A program made the translations under genes and the position numbers. A stretch of 64,000 nucleotides of DNA, taken from NCBI RefSeq assembly GCF_005280205.1, contig NZ_SUND01000003.1, positions 186,001 through 250,000 on the forward strand, written 5' to 3'. This document shows, piece by piece, positions 30,159-41,451 of the stretch. Each line of letters starts with the position of its first letter. Positions within the stretch are counted from its first letter, which is position 1. The notes beneath the pieces are model-generated. The model did no database searches and was not told where the DNA came from. It saw nothing but the letters and a program-made list of their open reading frames with translations. Origin of the DNA: Bacillus yapensis (GTDB lineage Bacteria; Bacillota; Bacilli; Bacillales; Cytobacillaceae).

Positions 30159-31091
30159 ATGCTCTATTTATTATTTTTCGTACTTTTTATTTTGTTATTT
30201 ATCGTGGGAATGACTTTTTTGAGAACAGGTTTGTTCAATGCCTCTGCTGAGAGCTTAAAGTACTGGTTAGTAAAATTAACCGATACGCCCATTAAAGGAC
30301 TGCTCGTTGGAACAGTTGTAACGGGAATTCTTCAAAGCAGTTCAGCAGTCATGGTCATTACCATTGGGTTAATTTCAGCAAGAATGATGACTTTTCGAGG
30401 GTCCATCGGAATTATTTTAGGTACAAATATCGGAACGACATTTACAACAGAATTCATTACCTTTAATATTGGTTCCTTAATTGTCCCAATGGCAATAATC
30501 GGAGCTCTATTGTCGCTAATTCGTAATCCTAGGATTCGCAGTATTGGAATCATTTTTCTTGGACTTTCTTGTATTTTTACAGGAATGCAAGGGTTCGAAT
30601 TTCTAGCCCTTCCTCTCTCTGAGCTTTCCTTTATGAAAGAATCGATTTATCAATTGAACGAAAGTTCCTTGTTAAGTGTCATTGCTGGTATAATTCTCAC
30701 GGCCATTATCCAGTCAAGTACGGCAACAACAGGTATTGTCATGGGATTTTTGAGTTCGGACGTCTTTCATATTGCTACCGGAATCGCCATCATGCTTGGG
30801 GCCAATATCGGCACATGTGTGACTGGTTACATTGCAAGTATTGGGAGTGGAGAAGAGTCGAAGCTTTGCGCATATGCACATATCTGGCTGAACTTGTTGG
30901 GGGTTGTAGTGTTTTTTCCGTTCATTGAAACGCTATCTAATCTAGCTGAATTTCTAGCCGATAAACCAGAAGTACAGCTTGCCCATATAAGTGTTCTTTT
31001 CAATTGTATTTCCTCGGTATTAGTTTTACCTTTTGCATATAAATTTGGAGATTTTATTGTGAAGATGCATGGAAAAAAACAAGTACACTAA
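30159..31091 (+). CDS. yqeW: Na+/Pi-cotransporter family protein YqeW
   Basis: Membrane transporter of 310 residues with about eight TM segments. The duplicated NptA/PhoU-type signatures QSSSAVMVIT and QSSTATTGIV are present, each with G[TA]NIGT. Predicted to cotransport phosphate with sodium. ATG at 30159 (M-L-Y-L-L) with AAAGGGTGG upstream is chosen; an ATG 18 bp earlier is also possible. A single plus-strand gene facing rpsU. The next 380 bp have no gene, only repeats. Confidence 0.92.
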   Translation: MLYLLFFVLFILLFIVGMTFLRTGLFNASAESLKYWLVKLTDTPIKGLLVGTVVTGILQSSSAVMVITIGLISARMMTFRGSIGIILGTNIGTTFTTEFITFNIGSLIVPMAIIGALLSLIRNPRIRSIGIIFLGLSCIFTGMQGFEFLALPLSELSFMKESIYQLNESSLLSVIAGIILTAIIQSSTATTGIVMGFLSSDVFHIATGIAIMLGANIGTCVTGYIASIGSGEESKLCAYAHIWLNLLGVVVFFPFIETLSNLAEFLADKPEVQLAHISVLFNCISSVLVLPFAYKFGDFIVKMHGKKQVH

Positions 31092-31133
31092 GAATGTCAA
31101 CATATTTTCAGCATGGAAATACAGATAAGATAC

Positions 31134-31234
31134 GTTGATTTCCGCTCCAGGCACTTGCTTTCCGGTGGGCAGGCGGTGAGCTGGATGGCGCTAGCGCCAG
31201 TAAGTCTCACCTGTTCTGCAGATGAGGCCAATGA
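31134..31234. repeat. Dispersed repeat family B, copy 2
   Basis: It starts GTTGATTTCCGCTCCAGGCA, nearly identical to the copy at 37579. It holds a 12-bp palindrome GGCGCTAGCGCC (31187-31198) inside GGTGAG...CTCACC. The end, GGCCAATGAA, is a degenerate form of TCCAATCAAC. Confidence 0.78.
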
Positions 31235-31312
31235 AGAACTGTGATTTTCGAAAAAGCATTTATTTTGGTAGCATGAAGACTCTAATTAGGAAGATCGTAA
31301 GAACAATCTCTG

Positions 31313-31415
31313 CATGGAGCATTCATGAAGACAACTATTTCAAGAAGTACGAGAAAGCTGTCCACATGAAGCGTTCATAAAGACAACTATTTCAAGAATC
31401 CTATGAAAGATGTCC
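31313..31415. repeat. 52-bp direct tandem duplication
   Basis: Two units with period 52 share CATGRAGC, TTCATRAAGACAACTATTT, CAAGAA and GAAAG-TGTCC (31313-31363 and 31365-31415). The units are adjacent with no spacer, so it is not a CRISPR. No reading frame is evident. Confidence 0.8.
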
Positions 31416-31472
31416 GCGTATACCCTTTTAGATCTACCCCACTAAAGATTAGTATTGTTTTCTATTTAAGCC

Positions 31473-31985
31473 TTAATCTTGAATAACCGCTTTTCGTAAG
31501 TTTATAACGTTATTAGGATTAGACGACCATTGTTTCATCAATACCATTTGCTTTTCTTTCAAATCATCAAATGGTTCTTCAATTACTTCGACCTCACAGA
31601 ATCTTTTATCAAATATCTTTGTACCTTGTATTTTTCTATAACCTCCAAAGCCCATATCATCATTAAGTAACCAGACCACTTTTTTTATATTTGCAAATAA
31701 TATACCACCAGTACACATCGGACAGGGTTCTAATGAGGTATAAATCGTAAATTTTTCACGGTTAACTTTTGCACTTAATATGGATTTACCAGCATTTCGT
31801 ATTGCATCAATTTCAGCGTGAGCCGTTGCATCTTGTTTGGTATATACTTTGTTACGACCCTTGGCAACTAAATTATAGTTTTCATCCACTATAACTGCTC
31901 CGATGGGATATGTATTCTCATTCAATGCCTTTTCTGCTTCTTCAAGTGCTAATTCCAAAAAATATCTATCTCTCTCAATATTCAT
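31473..31985 (-). CDS. Nucleoside deaminase family protein (substrate unknown)
   Basis: Zinc-dependent CDA-superfamily deaminase, 170 residues. The motifs are TAHAEIDAI (His ligand, catalytic Glu) and EPCPMCTGGI (two Cys ligands) with spacing like tRNA adenosine deaminase and guanine deaminase. The C-terminal part (FGGYRKIQGTKIFDK) is unlike TadA. I therefore call it a deaminase and not a tRNA enzyme. ATG at 31985 sits about 10 nt from AGGAGGT. In B. subtilis this gene is not in this place; it may be an acquired gene near deoC. Confidence 0.85.
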   Translation of the reverse strand: MNIERDRYFLELALEEAEKALNENTYPIGAVIVDENYNLVAKGRNKVYTKQDATAHAEIDAIRNAGKSILSAKVNREKFTIYTSLEPCPMCTGGILFANIKKVVWLLNDDMGFGGYRKIQGTKIFDKRFCEVEVIEEPFDDLKEKQMVLMKQWSSNPNNVINLRKAVIQD

Positions 31986-32209
31986 ACACCCCGACACCTC
32001 CTGAACCCTTCTTTCTTAATTCTTCGTAATATAACCATTTGTTACAATATGGAAATTTTCAATTATCTTAGTTTATCATAGGTAATTTCTATTGAGAACA
32101 GACAGCTTTCAAGAATTAGTTTTTAACAACGGGAGTGTCGTCATTACAGTATTTAATTTGGTCAAGAACTCAAAATCACCAGAGTTTTTTAACGTCCATA
32201 TTCTAATAG

Positions 32210-32258
32210 AAAAGACCATAGCAAAGTCGAAAAATTTTCGAGTTTGCTACGGTCTTAA
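32210..32258 (-). terminator. Terminator of deoC
   Basis: AAGACCATAGCAAA pairs with TTTGCTACGGTCTT, with an inner CGAAAA/TTTTCG stem; minus transcript ends TTTTC. Confidence 0.85.
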
Positions 32259-32294
32259 ATGTCGAAATACATTTCTTTCTAGCACTTGTTTGTC

Positions 32295-32966
32295 TTAGTA
32301 ACTTGAATCAGATGTTAACCCTTTTACAATCGCAATTCCTGAGCTTGCTCCGATGCGAGTTGCTCCAGCTTCGATCATGTTATTTGCATCTTCAGCGTTT
32401 CTTACTCCACCTGATGCTTTAACACCGATTTCAGGTCCAACCACTTTACGCATTAAGCGAATATCTTCTACAGTTGCTCCTCCAGTTGAGAAACCAGTTG
32501 AAGTTTTTACAAAGTCTGCACCAGCTTTTACAGATAGCTCACATGCAGTAACCTTTTCTTCGTCAGTTAATAATGAAGTTTCGATAATAACCTTTGTTAA
32601 AGCTTTTCCTTTTGCTGCTTCAACAACTGCACGAATATCCTTCTCCACTAATTCAATGTTTCCACTCTTTAATGCTCCAATGTTGATTACCATATCAACT
32701 TCAGTTGCACCATTTTCAATTGCATTCTTTGTTTCAAAAGCTTTTGTTTCAGGAGTGTTGGCACCTAATGGGAACCCGATAACTGTACAAACATCTACAC
32801 CTGTCCCATTTAACATTTCACTAGCTAGTCCCACCCAAGTAGGATTTACACATACGGATGCGAAGTTAAATTCCTTTGCTTCCTGACAAAGTGTTTCAAT
32901 TTGCTCTTTTTTTGCATCTGCTTTTAAAAGTGTATGGTCAATATATTTTGCAATATTTGTAGCCAT
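32295..32966 (-). CDS. deoC: Deoxyribose-phosphate aldolase
   Basis: Cleaves deoxyribose-5-phosphate to acetaldehyde and glyceraldehyde-3-phosphate in nucleoside catabolism. The 223 residues include [21 protein letters not shown], the Schiff-base Lys in FVKTSTGFS (near residue 152) and the phosphate loop [13 protein letters not shown] at 32966 with AAAGGGG 8 nt upstream fits the family start. It stands alone between terminators, not in a nupC-pdp operon as in B. subtilis. Confidence 0.96.
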   Translation of the reverse strand: MATNIAKYIDHTLLKADAKKEQIETLCQEAKEFNFASVCVNPTWVGLASEMLNGTGVDVCTVIGFPLGANTPETKAFETKNAIENGATEVDMVINIGALKSGNIELVEKDIRAVVEAAKGKALTKVIIETSLLTDEEKVTACELSVKAGADFVKTSTGFSTGGATVEDIRLMRKVVGPEIGVKASGGVRNAEDANNMIEAGATRIGASSGIAIVKGLTSDSSY

Positions 32967-33037
32967 TAAATAAGCCCCTTTCATTCCATGCAAAGTCTTA
33001 TTTCTTTGCCAATAATATTAGTTGTACGTACCTCTTC

Positions 33038-33066
33038 ATCATAACATTGAATGCGCTCATTTTCGA
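33038..33066 (-). promoter_or_regulatory. Putative sigma-A promoter of deoC
   Basis: TCGAAA (33061-33066), 17-bp spacer and TATGAT (33038-33043) on the minus strand. Confidence 0.5.
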
Positions 33067-33100
33067 GGTTATTTTTTGTTGTTTTACAAAAAATAACCTC
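33065..33100. promoter_or_regulatory. 15-bp perfect palindrome abutting the deoC promoter
   Basis: GAGGTTATTTTTTGT (33065-33079) with its exact complement 33086-33100, loop of 6. It overlaps the end of the deoC -35 box. It lacks a following T-run in the minus direction, so an operator or RNA hairpin is possible. Confidence 0.6.
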
Positions 33101-33110
33101 ATAATGACAA

Positions 33111-33148
33111 ATAAAAAGGAACTGCAAAAACTTAAAATGCAGTCCCTT
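33111..33148 (-). terminator. Terminator of the heat-shock operon (after mtaB)
   Basis: AGGAACTGCA (33117-33126) pairs with TGCAGTCCCTT (33138-33148); minus transcript continues TTTTTATTT. Confidence 0.86.
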
Positions 33149-33154
33149 CTATTC

Positions 33155-34504
33155 TTAGATTGCTTCGTTAAGTACTTCACTGTTCTCAACAACGCGAACA
33201 AATTGTCCTTCGTTATATGGGTAGCCAGCCTTCGTAACCTTAACCTTCACAATTTTTCCAACCATATCTTCAGTTGCTGGGAACACAACCTTTAGATAGT
33301 TGTCGGTATATCCTTCATATAAGTCACTCTCAGGGTCATCCTTGAACTTCTCTTCAGGGATGACTTCAAGAACTTCATTCTCAAATTGAGAAGCATATTC
33401 TTTCGCTAGCTGGTCAGAAAGTGCAATTAAGCGATGAACGCGCTCATTTTTAACGTCCTCATCAACTTGATCATCCATTCTAGCTGCTGGAGTACCAGTA
33501 CGTTTAGAATATGGGAATACGTGAAGCTCAGAGAATTTATGTTCTTTAATAAAATTATAAGTCTCCATAAATTCTTCTTCTGTTTCTCCTGGGAATCCAA
33601 CGATAACATCAGATGTAACCGCTAAGCCAGGTAGTACTTCTTTTAATCGCTCTAATCTTTCAGCAAAGAATTCCATCGTGTATTTACGACGCATTCTTTT
33701 TAGCACTGTATTGGAGCCTGATTGAATTGGAATATGCAAATGTCTTACGATAACATTTGATTGATCAATTACTTCAATCACTTCATCTGTAATTTGACTT
33801 GCTTCAATGGAAGAAATACGTAGTCGCTTCAAGCCCTTAACTTGAGCTTCTAAGTCTCTTAAAAGACTAGCCAAGTTGTAATCCTTCATGTCTTCCCCGT
33901 ATCCGCCAGTATGAATACCAGTTAAAACAATCTCCTGATAACCAGCATCTACTAATTGTTGTGCTTGATGAATAACCTCTTGTGGATCTCTTGATCTCAT
34001 TAAACCGCGAGCCCAAGGGATGATACAAAACGTACAGAAGTTATTGCAGCCCTCTTGGATTTTAAGAGATGCACGAGTTCTATCAGTAAAAGCCGGAACA
34101 TCTAATTCCTCGTACACCCGATTTTTCATGATATTGCCTACCGCATTGATTGGTTGGCGCTCTTCTTTATACTGCTCAATATACTCAAGCATTTTCACAC
34201 GGTCCTGTGTACCGACAACAATGTCAACACCCGGAATCGCCATGATTTCAGCAGGAGACGTTTGCGCATAACAACCCGTTACACAAATCACCGCATCTGG
34301 ATTTTTACGAATCGCGCGGCGAATAACCTGACGACTCTTTTTATCTCCAGTATTCGTTACCGTACAAGTATTGATCACATATACATCTGCTGTTGATTCG
34401 AATTCTGTTCGATCATAGCCTTGCTCTTTAAACAATTGCCAAATGGCTTCTGTCTCATAATGATTTACCTTACAGCCTAGTGTATGAAAAGCAACTGATG
34501 CCAT
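33155..34504 (-). CDS. mtaB: tRNA t6A37 methylthiotransferase
   Basis: Adds a methylthio group to t6A37 of tRNAs. 449 residues, with an N-terminal UPF0004 domain (FHTLGCKVNHYET, CTVTNTGDKK, VTGCYAQ), a radical-SAM core with EGCNNFCTFC, and a C-terminal TRAM domain. The cysteine arrangement shows two 4Fe-4S clusters. In B. subtilis it is yqeV, the last gene of the hrcA-dnaK operon; here likewise, with a terminator just downstream. Confidence 0.96.
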   Translation of the reverse strand: MASVAFHTLGCKVNHYETEAIWQLFKEQGYDRTEFESTADVYVINTCTVTNTGDKKSRQVIRRAIRKNPDAVICVTGCYAQTSPAEIMAIPGVDIVVGTQDRVKMLEYIEQYKEERQPINAVGNIMKNRVYEELDVPAFTDRTRASLKIQEGCNNFCTFCIIPWARGLMRSRDPQEVIHQAQQLVDAGYQEIVLTGIHTGGYGEDMKDYNLASLLRDLEAQVKGLKRLRISSIEASQITDEVIEVIDQSNVIVRHLHIPIQSGSNTVLKRMRRKYTMEFFAERLERLKEVLPGLAVTSDVIVGFPGETEEEFMETYNFIKEHKFSELHVFPYSKRTGTPAARMDDQVDEDVKNERVHRLIALSDQLAKEYASQFENEVLEVIPEEKFKDDPESDLYEGYTDNYLKVVFPATEDMVGKIVKVKVTKAGYPYNEGQFVRVVENSEVLNEAI

Positions 34505-34510
34505 TTAAAT

Positions 34511-35254
34511 TCACCTCATTAATTCAGTTTGATAGGAAACAGCTGAAAGTGCATATAATGGCGCTGTTTCTGCCCTTAATATTCTTGGACCAAGGCCGCA
34601 AGATTGGAACCCATTTTCTTTTAAAATTGATACCTCTTCATTTGTTAGCCCACCCTCTGGACCAAAAACAAACAGAAGAGATTGTCCTTTTTCAATATCC
34701 TTCAATATTGAATGAAGAACTGCTATCTCTCCCTGCTTTGCATCCTCTTCAAATGCAATCAGTTTGTAGTCATAGTCCTTTGCAAGAGCAATAAATTGCT
34801 TCAAGCTTACAGGACTCTGAACCTCCGGAGAAATCTGGCGATGTGATTGTTCAGCCGCTTCTTTCGCAATCTTATTCCACCGCTCAACTTTTTTTGCCGC
34901 CTTTTTTTCGTCCCATTTCACAACGGAGCGAGATGCAGTAAAAGGGATAAACGTAGATGCACCCAGTTCTGTCCCTTTTTGAATAATCCATTCAAGCTTA
35001 TCCCCTTTTGGCAGTCCGCTCGCAATTGCCACATGTACAGGCAGTTCAACAGATTCTTCTTCCCATTTTACAACTTCTGCAACAACCTGGTCATCGGTAA
35101 TTTCTTCTATTGCACAAATCGCGCTTCTCCCGTTATTCACACAAATAATCTGATCACCTATTTTTAAACGCATAACAGTGACGATATGGTGCCGGTCATC
35201 CTGCGAAATATAGAAGGTATCATCCCTTAGATCATTTACAAAATAGCGTTGCAT
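34511..35254 (-). CDS. rsmE: 16S rRNA (uracil1498-N3)-methyltransferase
   Basis: SPOUT methyltransferase of 247 residues. The N-terminal PUA-like part starts MQRYFVNDLRDDTFY; the C-terminal knot region has FVFGPEGGLTNEEV and LGPRILRAETAP, which bind SAM. It sits 6 bp from mtaB and 2 bp from prmA. Equivalent to yqeU. Confidence 0.95.
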   Translation of the reverse strand: MQRYFVNDLRDDTFYISQDDRHHIVTVMRLKIGDQIICVNNGRSAICAIEEITDDQVVAEVVKWEEESVELPVHVAIASGLPKGDKLEWIIQKGTELGASTFIPFTASRSVVKWDEKKAAKKVERWNKIAKEAAEQSHRQISPEVQSPVSLKQFIALAKDYDYKLIAFEEDAKQGEIAVLHSILKDIEKGQSLLFVFGPEGGLTNEEVSILKENGFQSCGLGPRILRAETAPLYALSAVSYQTELMR

Positions 35255-35256
35255 CG

Positions 35257-36201
35257 TTACACCTCATTTTTTCTCGCAATGAAGGCGACCCAATCTTCCA
35301 TCTGAATCGTTTCAATAATCTCAAAGCCAGCTGCAAGAATAGCATCTTTAACTTCTTGCTTTTTTTGAAGAATAATACCAGCTGTTATAAAATGCCCACC
35401 TGGTTTCACAATTCGTGCCGCATCATCGGTAAAACGTAGGATCACTTCTGCTAAAATATTTGCAACGACAACATCGACCTTTTCATTGATTCCATCGAGT
35501 AGATTATTTTGTGAAACGGTTACTCGATCATGTACCTTATTTAATTTAATATTGATGCGGGCTGAATTGACAGCTACCTCATCTAAATCTAAGGCATCAA
35601 TTTTAGAAGCACCAAGCTGTGCAGCAGCAATACTAAGTACACCAGAGCCTGTTCCAACATCGATAACACGATCTCCACGCTTCACTGTTCTTTCAAGCGC
35701 TTGAATACACATAACGGTAGTTGGATGAGTTCCAGTCCCAAAGGCCATCCCTGGATCCAGCTCAATAATCAGCTCATCACTATGAACTGGGGTGTAATCT
35801 TCCCATGTAGGAACAATCGTGAATTTTTCCGAGATCTTAACAGGATGATAGTATTTCTTCCATGCTGTTGCCCACTCTTCCTCATTCACTTCACTAATTG
35901 TTACGGTATTTCTACCAATGTCGATGTTATATAAAATCAAACCATTGATTGCTTCTTTGATTTCCTCAACTGTTTCGCCGAGAAAGCTATTGACAGGTAG
36001 ATAGGCTTTCACAATGACTCCTTCTTCCGGATAATCATCAGGATTAAGTTGGTAGATTTCTCCGAAACGGTCTTCCCTCTCCTTTTCAAGCTCGAAAGGA
36101 TCCTCAATGACAACTCCCGAAGCTCCAGCTTCATGTAATATATTTGAGATCGGTTCTACCGCCTCATTTGTTGTATGAATGGCGATTTCTGACCATTTCA
36201 T
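35257..36201 (-). CDS. prmA: Ribosomal protein L11 methyltransferase
   Basis: Class I methyltransferase of 314 residues. The SAM motif is [15 protein letters not shown], with the PrmA-specific [14 protein letters not shown] and post-motif [12 protein letters not shown] (N-I-L). The N-terminal ferredoxin-like domain recognises L11. ATG at 36201 has GGAG 9 nt before it, favoured over the TTG 9 bp upstream. Operon member after dnaJ. Confidence 0.96.
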   Translation of the reverse strand: MKWSEIAIHTTNEAVEPISNILHEAGASGVVIEDPFELEKEREDRFGEIYQLNPDDYPEEGVIVKAYLPVNSFLGETVEEIKEAINGLILYNIDIGRNTVTISEVNEEEWATAWKKYYHPVKISEKFTIVPTWEDYTPVHSDELIIELDPGMAFGTGTHPTTVMCIQALERTVKRGDRVIDVGTGSGVLSIAAAQLGASKIDALDLDEVAVNSARINIKLNKVHDRVTVSQNNLLDGINEKVDVVVANILAEVILRFTDDAARIVKPGGHFITAGIILQKKQEVKDAILAAGFEIIETIQMEDWVAFIARKNEV

Positions 36202-36279
36202 TTCTACCAACTCCGTTTCTATCTGACCTTTTCTCTTTACTATATCTTTACTATTTGTAAAAAATTGTACAAAAATTAG

Positions 36280-37407
36280 TTAGTCACCCTTAAATGCTCT
36301 TTTCACTTTTGAAAAAAAGCCTTCTTCTTGTTCCCCTTGTGGTACTTTGCCACTCACTTCAGCAAATTCTTGAAGTAACTGTTTTTGCTTCTCTGTTAGC
36401 TTTGTTGGGGTAACAATGCGCATGATAACATGTTGATCTCCAACACCATAACCTCTAACATTTGGAACACCTTTTCCTTTTAACCGGAATTTTGTTCCTG
36501 ATTGAGTACCAGCTGGAACCTTCAGTTTTACCTTCCCATGCATTGTTGGAACTTCAATTTCATCCCCTAATGCAGCCTGGACAAATGTGATCGGCATTTC
36601 ACAATAAATATCATCATCATGACGCTCAAAAAATTCATGTTCGCGAACACGGAAGACTACATATAGATCTCCAAATGGACCACCATTAACTCCTGGCTCG
36701 CCTTGTCCAGATACTCTTAATTGTTGGCCATCATCGATACCCGCAGGAATTTTCACATTGATTTTGCGACGTTTCTTAACTTTACCTGCACCGCCACAAG
36801 TTGAACATTTATGTTTAATTTCCTTACCAGTTCCATTACAGTAGTTACATGTTCTTCTATTAACAATTCGACCAAATGGTGTATTTTGTTCAACGTTTAA
36901 TTGACCAGTTCCGCTACAATGCTTACATGTTACCGGTTTTGTTCCTGGCTTTGCACCACTTCCGTTACATGTATCACAAGTTTCCTCACGAGGAATTTCG
37001 ATCTCAGTCTCTTTTCCAAATACCGCATCCTCAAAGGAAAGTGTCATTGTATATTGAAGATCCGCTCCTTGTCTTGGTGCATTTGGATCACGACGTCTTG
37101 TACCACCGCCGCCAAAGAACGTTTCAAAAATATCTTCGAAGCCACCGAAACCGCCGCCTCCGAAGCCTCCACCACCAAAGCCTTGATTTGGATCTGTATG
37201 TCCAAATTGATCGTAGTGGGAACGCTTTGAATCATCGCTTAAGATCTCGTATGCTTCCTTTACTTCTTTAAATTTTTCATCAGCATCTGGTTCTTTATTT
37301 ATATCTGGATGGTACTGTTTTGATAGCTTACGATATGCTTTTTTTATTTCATCTTTAGAAGCACTTTTGCTCACTCCTAAGACTTCATAATAATCTCTTT
37401 TACTCAT
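36280..37407 (-). CDS. dnaJ: Chaperone protein DnaJ
   Basis: Hsp40 co-chaperone that stimulates DnaK. 375 residues with J domain (residues 5-67, HPD motif in YHPDINKE), Gly/Phe linker ([10 protein letters not shown]), four CxxCxGxG zinc repeats ([43 protein letters not shown]) and C-terminal substrate domains. GGGGGAG precedes ATG. It is separated from dnaK by a 337-bp gap holding repeat B copy 3 and a hairpin. Confidence 0.98.
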   Translation of the reverse strand: MSKRDYYEVLGVSKSASKDEIKKAYRKLSKQYHPDINKEPDADEKFKEVKEAYEILSDDSKRSHYDQFGHTDPNQGFGGGGFGGGGFGGFEDIFETFFGGGGTRRRDPNAPRQGADLQYTMTLSFEDAVFGKETEIEIPREETCDTCNGSGAKPGTKPVTCKHCSGTGQLNVEQNTPFGRIVNRRTCNYCNGTGKEIKHKCSTCGGAGKVKKRRKINVKIPAGIDDGQQLRVSGQGEPGVNGGPFGDLYVVFRVREHEFFERHDDDIYCEMPITFVQAALGDEIEVPTMHGKVKLKVPAGTQSGTKFRLKGKGVPNVRGYGVGDQHVIMRIVTPTKLTEKQKQLLQEFAEVSGKVPQGEQEEGFFSKVKRAFKGD

Positions 37408-37518
37408 CCTACCAACTCCCCCGAAACTTTCACGTAAAGGTTATTTTAACACTCAATTAAAGATATGTGCAAATAAAGTATGTGCTAATCGTGACAATCT
37501 TTAAAAGAAGGACTACAT

Positions 37519-37560
37519 AGAAAAAGCCAAAGCCATAAAGATGGTGACTTTGACTTTTCT
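37519..37560 (-). terminator. Terminator-like hairpin between dnaK and dnaJ
   Basis: AGAAAAAGCCAAAG pairs with CTTTGACTTTTCT with inner CCAT/ATGG; the minus transcript continues into TTTTTC. Confidence 0.7.
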
Positions 37561-37578
37561 ATATTTCTAAAGTGAGTT

Positions 37579-37707
37579 GTTGATTTCCGTTCCAGGCACT
37601 CGCTTTCCGCGGGGAAGTCCGTAAGCCTCCTCGGCGCGATCGCGCCTGTGGGGTCTTACGAGACTTACTCTTCCCGCAGGAGTCTCATGCCTTCCTCTCC
37701 AATCAAC
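37579..37707. repeat. Dispersed repeat family B, copy 3 (within the heat-shock operon)
   Basis: A 129-bp copy from GTTGATTTCCGTTCCAGGCA to CTCTCCAATCAAC. The centre has GGCGCGATCGCGCC (37633-37646), a 14-bp perfect palindrome, inside further GTAAG/CTTAC pairing. The best preserved copy in the window. Confidence 0.85.
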
Positions 37708-37744
37708 ATTAACTCAGCTTTCACAACAGCTAATTCACTGCATT

Positions 37745-39604
<1,860 letters not shown>

Positions 39605-39646
39605 TCACTAATATCTTTAATGGTTCATTTTAAGACATCAATTGCC

Positions 39647-40225
39647 TTATTGATTTACTTTTACCATTGCCGGACGAATGACGCGATCCTTTAACAGATA
39701 ACCCTTTTGGAATTCCTCAACAACAATATTTGAGTCAAATCCCTCTTCTTCAACCTGCATAACAGCTTGATGGAAGTTCGGGTCGAATTCTTTCCCTTGA
39801 GACTCAATTGGTTCAACGCCTTCTTTTTTCAAGGCGTCTAAAAGAGTTCGATGAATCATTTCCATTCCTTGAAGCAATGATTTCGTTTGTTCATTATCTG
39901 TTTCTACATTCAATGCCCGTTCAAAGTTATCTAATACAGGCAGTAGATCAGAAATTAAGCTTTGTGCTCTATATTTTTGCGCCGCTTCGTAATCTAATCT
40001 AGCTCGACGGCGGGAATTTTCAAAATCAGCTTGTAATCGAAGGTAACGATTTTCCTTTTCTTCAAGCTCGGCTTCTAAAGAAGCAATCTTCTTTTCTAAT
40101 TCCTCAGTAGCTGAAGTCTCGACAACAACTTCCGCTTCGCCAAAAACTTCTTCGATTGTTTCCTCTTGTTCAGTATCGTTGGTAGCCACAGCTTCTTCAT
40201 TCAGTGTATTTTTTTCTTCAGCCAA
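39647..40225 (-). CDS. grpE: Nucleotide exchange factor GrpE
   Basis: Releases ADP from DnaK. 192 residues from TTG at 40225 (SD GGGAGGTGA 8 nt upstream). A Glu-rich N-terminus, long helix ([18 protein letters not shown]), then the beta-domain signature near VLDNFERAL and [12 protein letters not shown]...VIRPAMVKV. An upstream in-frame codon would give 28 unrelated extra residues and is rejected. Confidence 0.96.
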   Translation of the reverse strand: MAEEKNTLNEEAVATNDTEQEETIEEVFGEAEVVVETSATEELEKKIASLEAELEEKENRYLRLQADFENSRRRARLDYEAAQKYRAQSLISDLLPVLDNFERALNVETDNEQTKSLLQGMEMIHRTLLDALKKEGVEPIESQGKEFDPNFHQAVMQVEEEGFDSNIVVEEFQKGYLLKDRVIRPAMVKVNQ

Positions 40226-40320
40226 CGTATTCACCTCCCTTAAAGTAAAAAACAAGTTGTATGTGCAAGGAAAAGAGATGGAATTATATAAAATTCCACC
40301 CTTAATCAATATTTCCTTCG

Positions 40321-41352
40321 CTACTTACTTTGATACAGCTTTGTTAAGGCTGTACTTAAATCGGTGCTCAAAAACTTCAATAGGCTTATCACCCTAGAAT
40401 ACTCCATTCGTGTTGGTCCTAAGATGGCGATGGTTCCTAGTTGTTCCGAAGCTATCGAATACGTAGCCGTGATTAGGCTACAATCCTCCATCGCAGAAAC
40501 GCCATTCTCTTTGCCAATTTTCACATTGATTCCTGAAGGGTTCTGTCGAATAATATCGTACATGTCCTCTTCATGCTCAATCATTGTTAAGAGATTCTTC
40601 ACCTTCACGATATCATGAAATTCAGGCTGACTTAACATATTTGTCTTCCCGCCGAAAAACAATCTTTCGTTTACAGGAAGCTTTAACGAGTCAGCAATAG
40701 AAGAAAGCATCGCATCGTAGCTACGGATATGCTGGCTTAAGACAAGGGCTACCTCTTTATAGATTTTACTATTTAACTCTTCTAGAGGAACACCTGTTAA
40801 CCGTTCATTCAGAATATTGACGAACTTTTCGATATCGCCAGTATCAATACCTGGTGGCAGATGAAACATCTTATTTTCCACATACCCTGTATCTGTAACG
40901 ATAATTGCAATAGCTGCTTCATTATTTAAGGGTACAATTTGAATTCTTTTTAATCTATTTTCACGTACTGCTGGACCAAGAACAATTGATGTGTAGTTTG
41001 TCAGCTCTGATAAGATTTTTGCTGATTTTTGCACAAGCTTTTCCATTTCAAAAATTCTTTCCGCAAAAATCGAACGAACGGAGTCGACATCTTTTGCATC
41101 GAGCTGTTGTGGAGAAAGCAAGTGATCAACGTAAAATCTGTACCCTTTTTCGGACGGAATTCTCCCCGATGAGGTGTGTGTTTTTTCAAGAAACCCAATC
41201 TCCTCTAAATCCGCCATTTCATTACGAATCGTAGCTGAACTAAATTGAATTTCTTCTTTTTTTGACAAGCTTCTCGAACCGACCGGTTGAGCAGACCGAA
41301 TGAAATCATCAACAATCACCTGGAAAATTAACAATTGACGATCTGATAACAC
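40321..41352 (-). CDS. hrcA: Heat-inducible transcription repressor HrcA
   Basis: Binds CIRCE and represses the operon; folding by GroEL links repression to chaperone demand. The 343 residues start (GTG) [18 protein letters not shown] and include a winged HTH ([37 protein letters not shown]) and GAF-like domains. GAGGTGA precedes the start. First gene; its own CIRCE lies 15 bp upstream. Confidence 0.96.
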   Translation of the reverse strand: MLSDRQLLIFQVIVDDFIRSAQPVGSRSLSKKEEIQFSSATIRNEMADLEEIGFLEKTHTSSGRIPSEKGYRFYVDHLLSPQQLDAKDVDSVRSIFAERIFEMEKLVQKSAKILSELTNYTSIVLGPAVRENRLKRIQIVPLNNEAAIAIIVTDTGYVENKMFHLPPGIDTGDIEKFVNILNERLTGVPLEELNSKIYKEVALVLSQHIRSYDAMLSSIADSLKLPVNERLFFGGKTNMLSQPEFHDIVKVKNLLTMIEHEEDMYDIIRQNPSGINVKIGKENGVSAMEDCSLITATYSIASEQLGTIAILGPTRMEYSRVISLLKFLSTDLSTALTKLYQSK

Positions 41353-41367
41353 TTTATATCACCTCTG

Positions 41368-41394
41368 TTAGCACTCTTTTATAACGAGTGCTAA
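41368..41394 (-). promoter_or_regulatory. CIRCE operator of the hrcA operon
   Basis: TTAGCACTC-N9-GAGTGCTAA, a perfect match to the CIRCE consensus, just downstream of the promoter; HrcA binds here. Confidence 0.97.
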
Positions 41395-41406
41395 ATCTAA
41401 TATTAA

Positions 41407-41434
41407 ATTATCAAAAGAAGGGGGATAATGTCAA
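41407..41434 (-). promoter_or_regulatory. Sigma-A promoter of the hrcA operon
   Basis: TTGACA (41429-41434), 16-bp spacer, GATAAT (41407-41412). The CIRCE element overlaps the expected transcription start. Confidence 0.85.
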
Positions 41435-41451
41435 TCATTTACGCTCTATAA

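Noticed and set aside
31313-31415. CRISPR-like array
   Set aside because: Only two adjacent units with no spacers and no cas genes in the window; treated as a tandem duplication.
32353-32886. 177-residue frame opposite deoC
   Set aside because: Composition is a mirror of deoC and the deoC motifs are intact; no sign of translation.
33040-33480. Similar short stretches ATGCGCTCATTTT near 33051 and inside mtaB near 33440
   Set aside because: Only about 15-20 bp of loose similarity, one inside conserved coding sequence; likely chance.
37633-37646. GCGATCGC octamer as a HIP1-type element
   Set aside because: It is part of the central palindrome of one B repeat copy and does not recur alone in the window.
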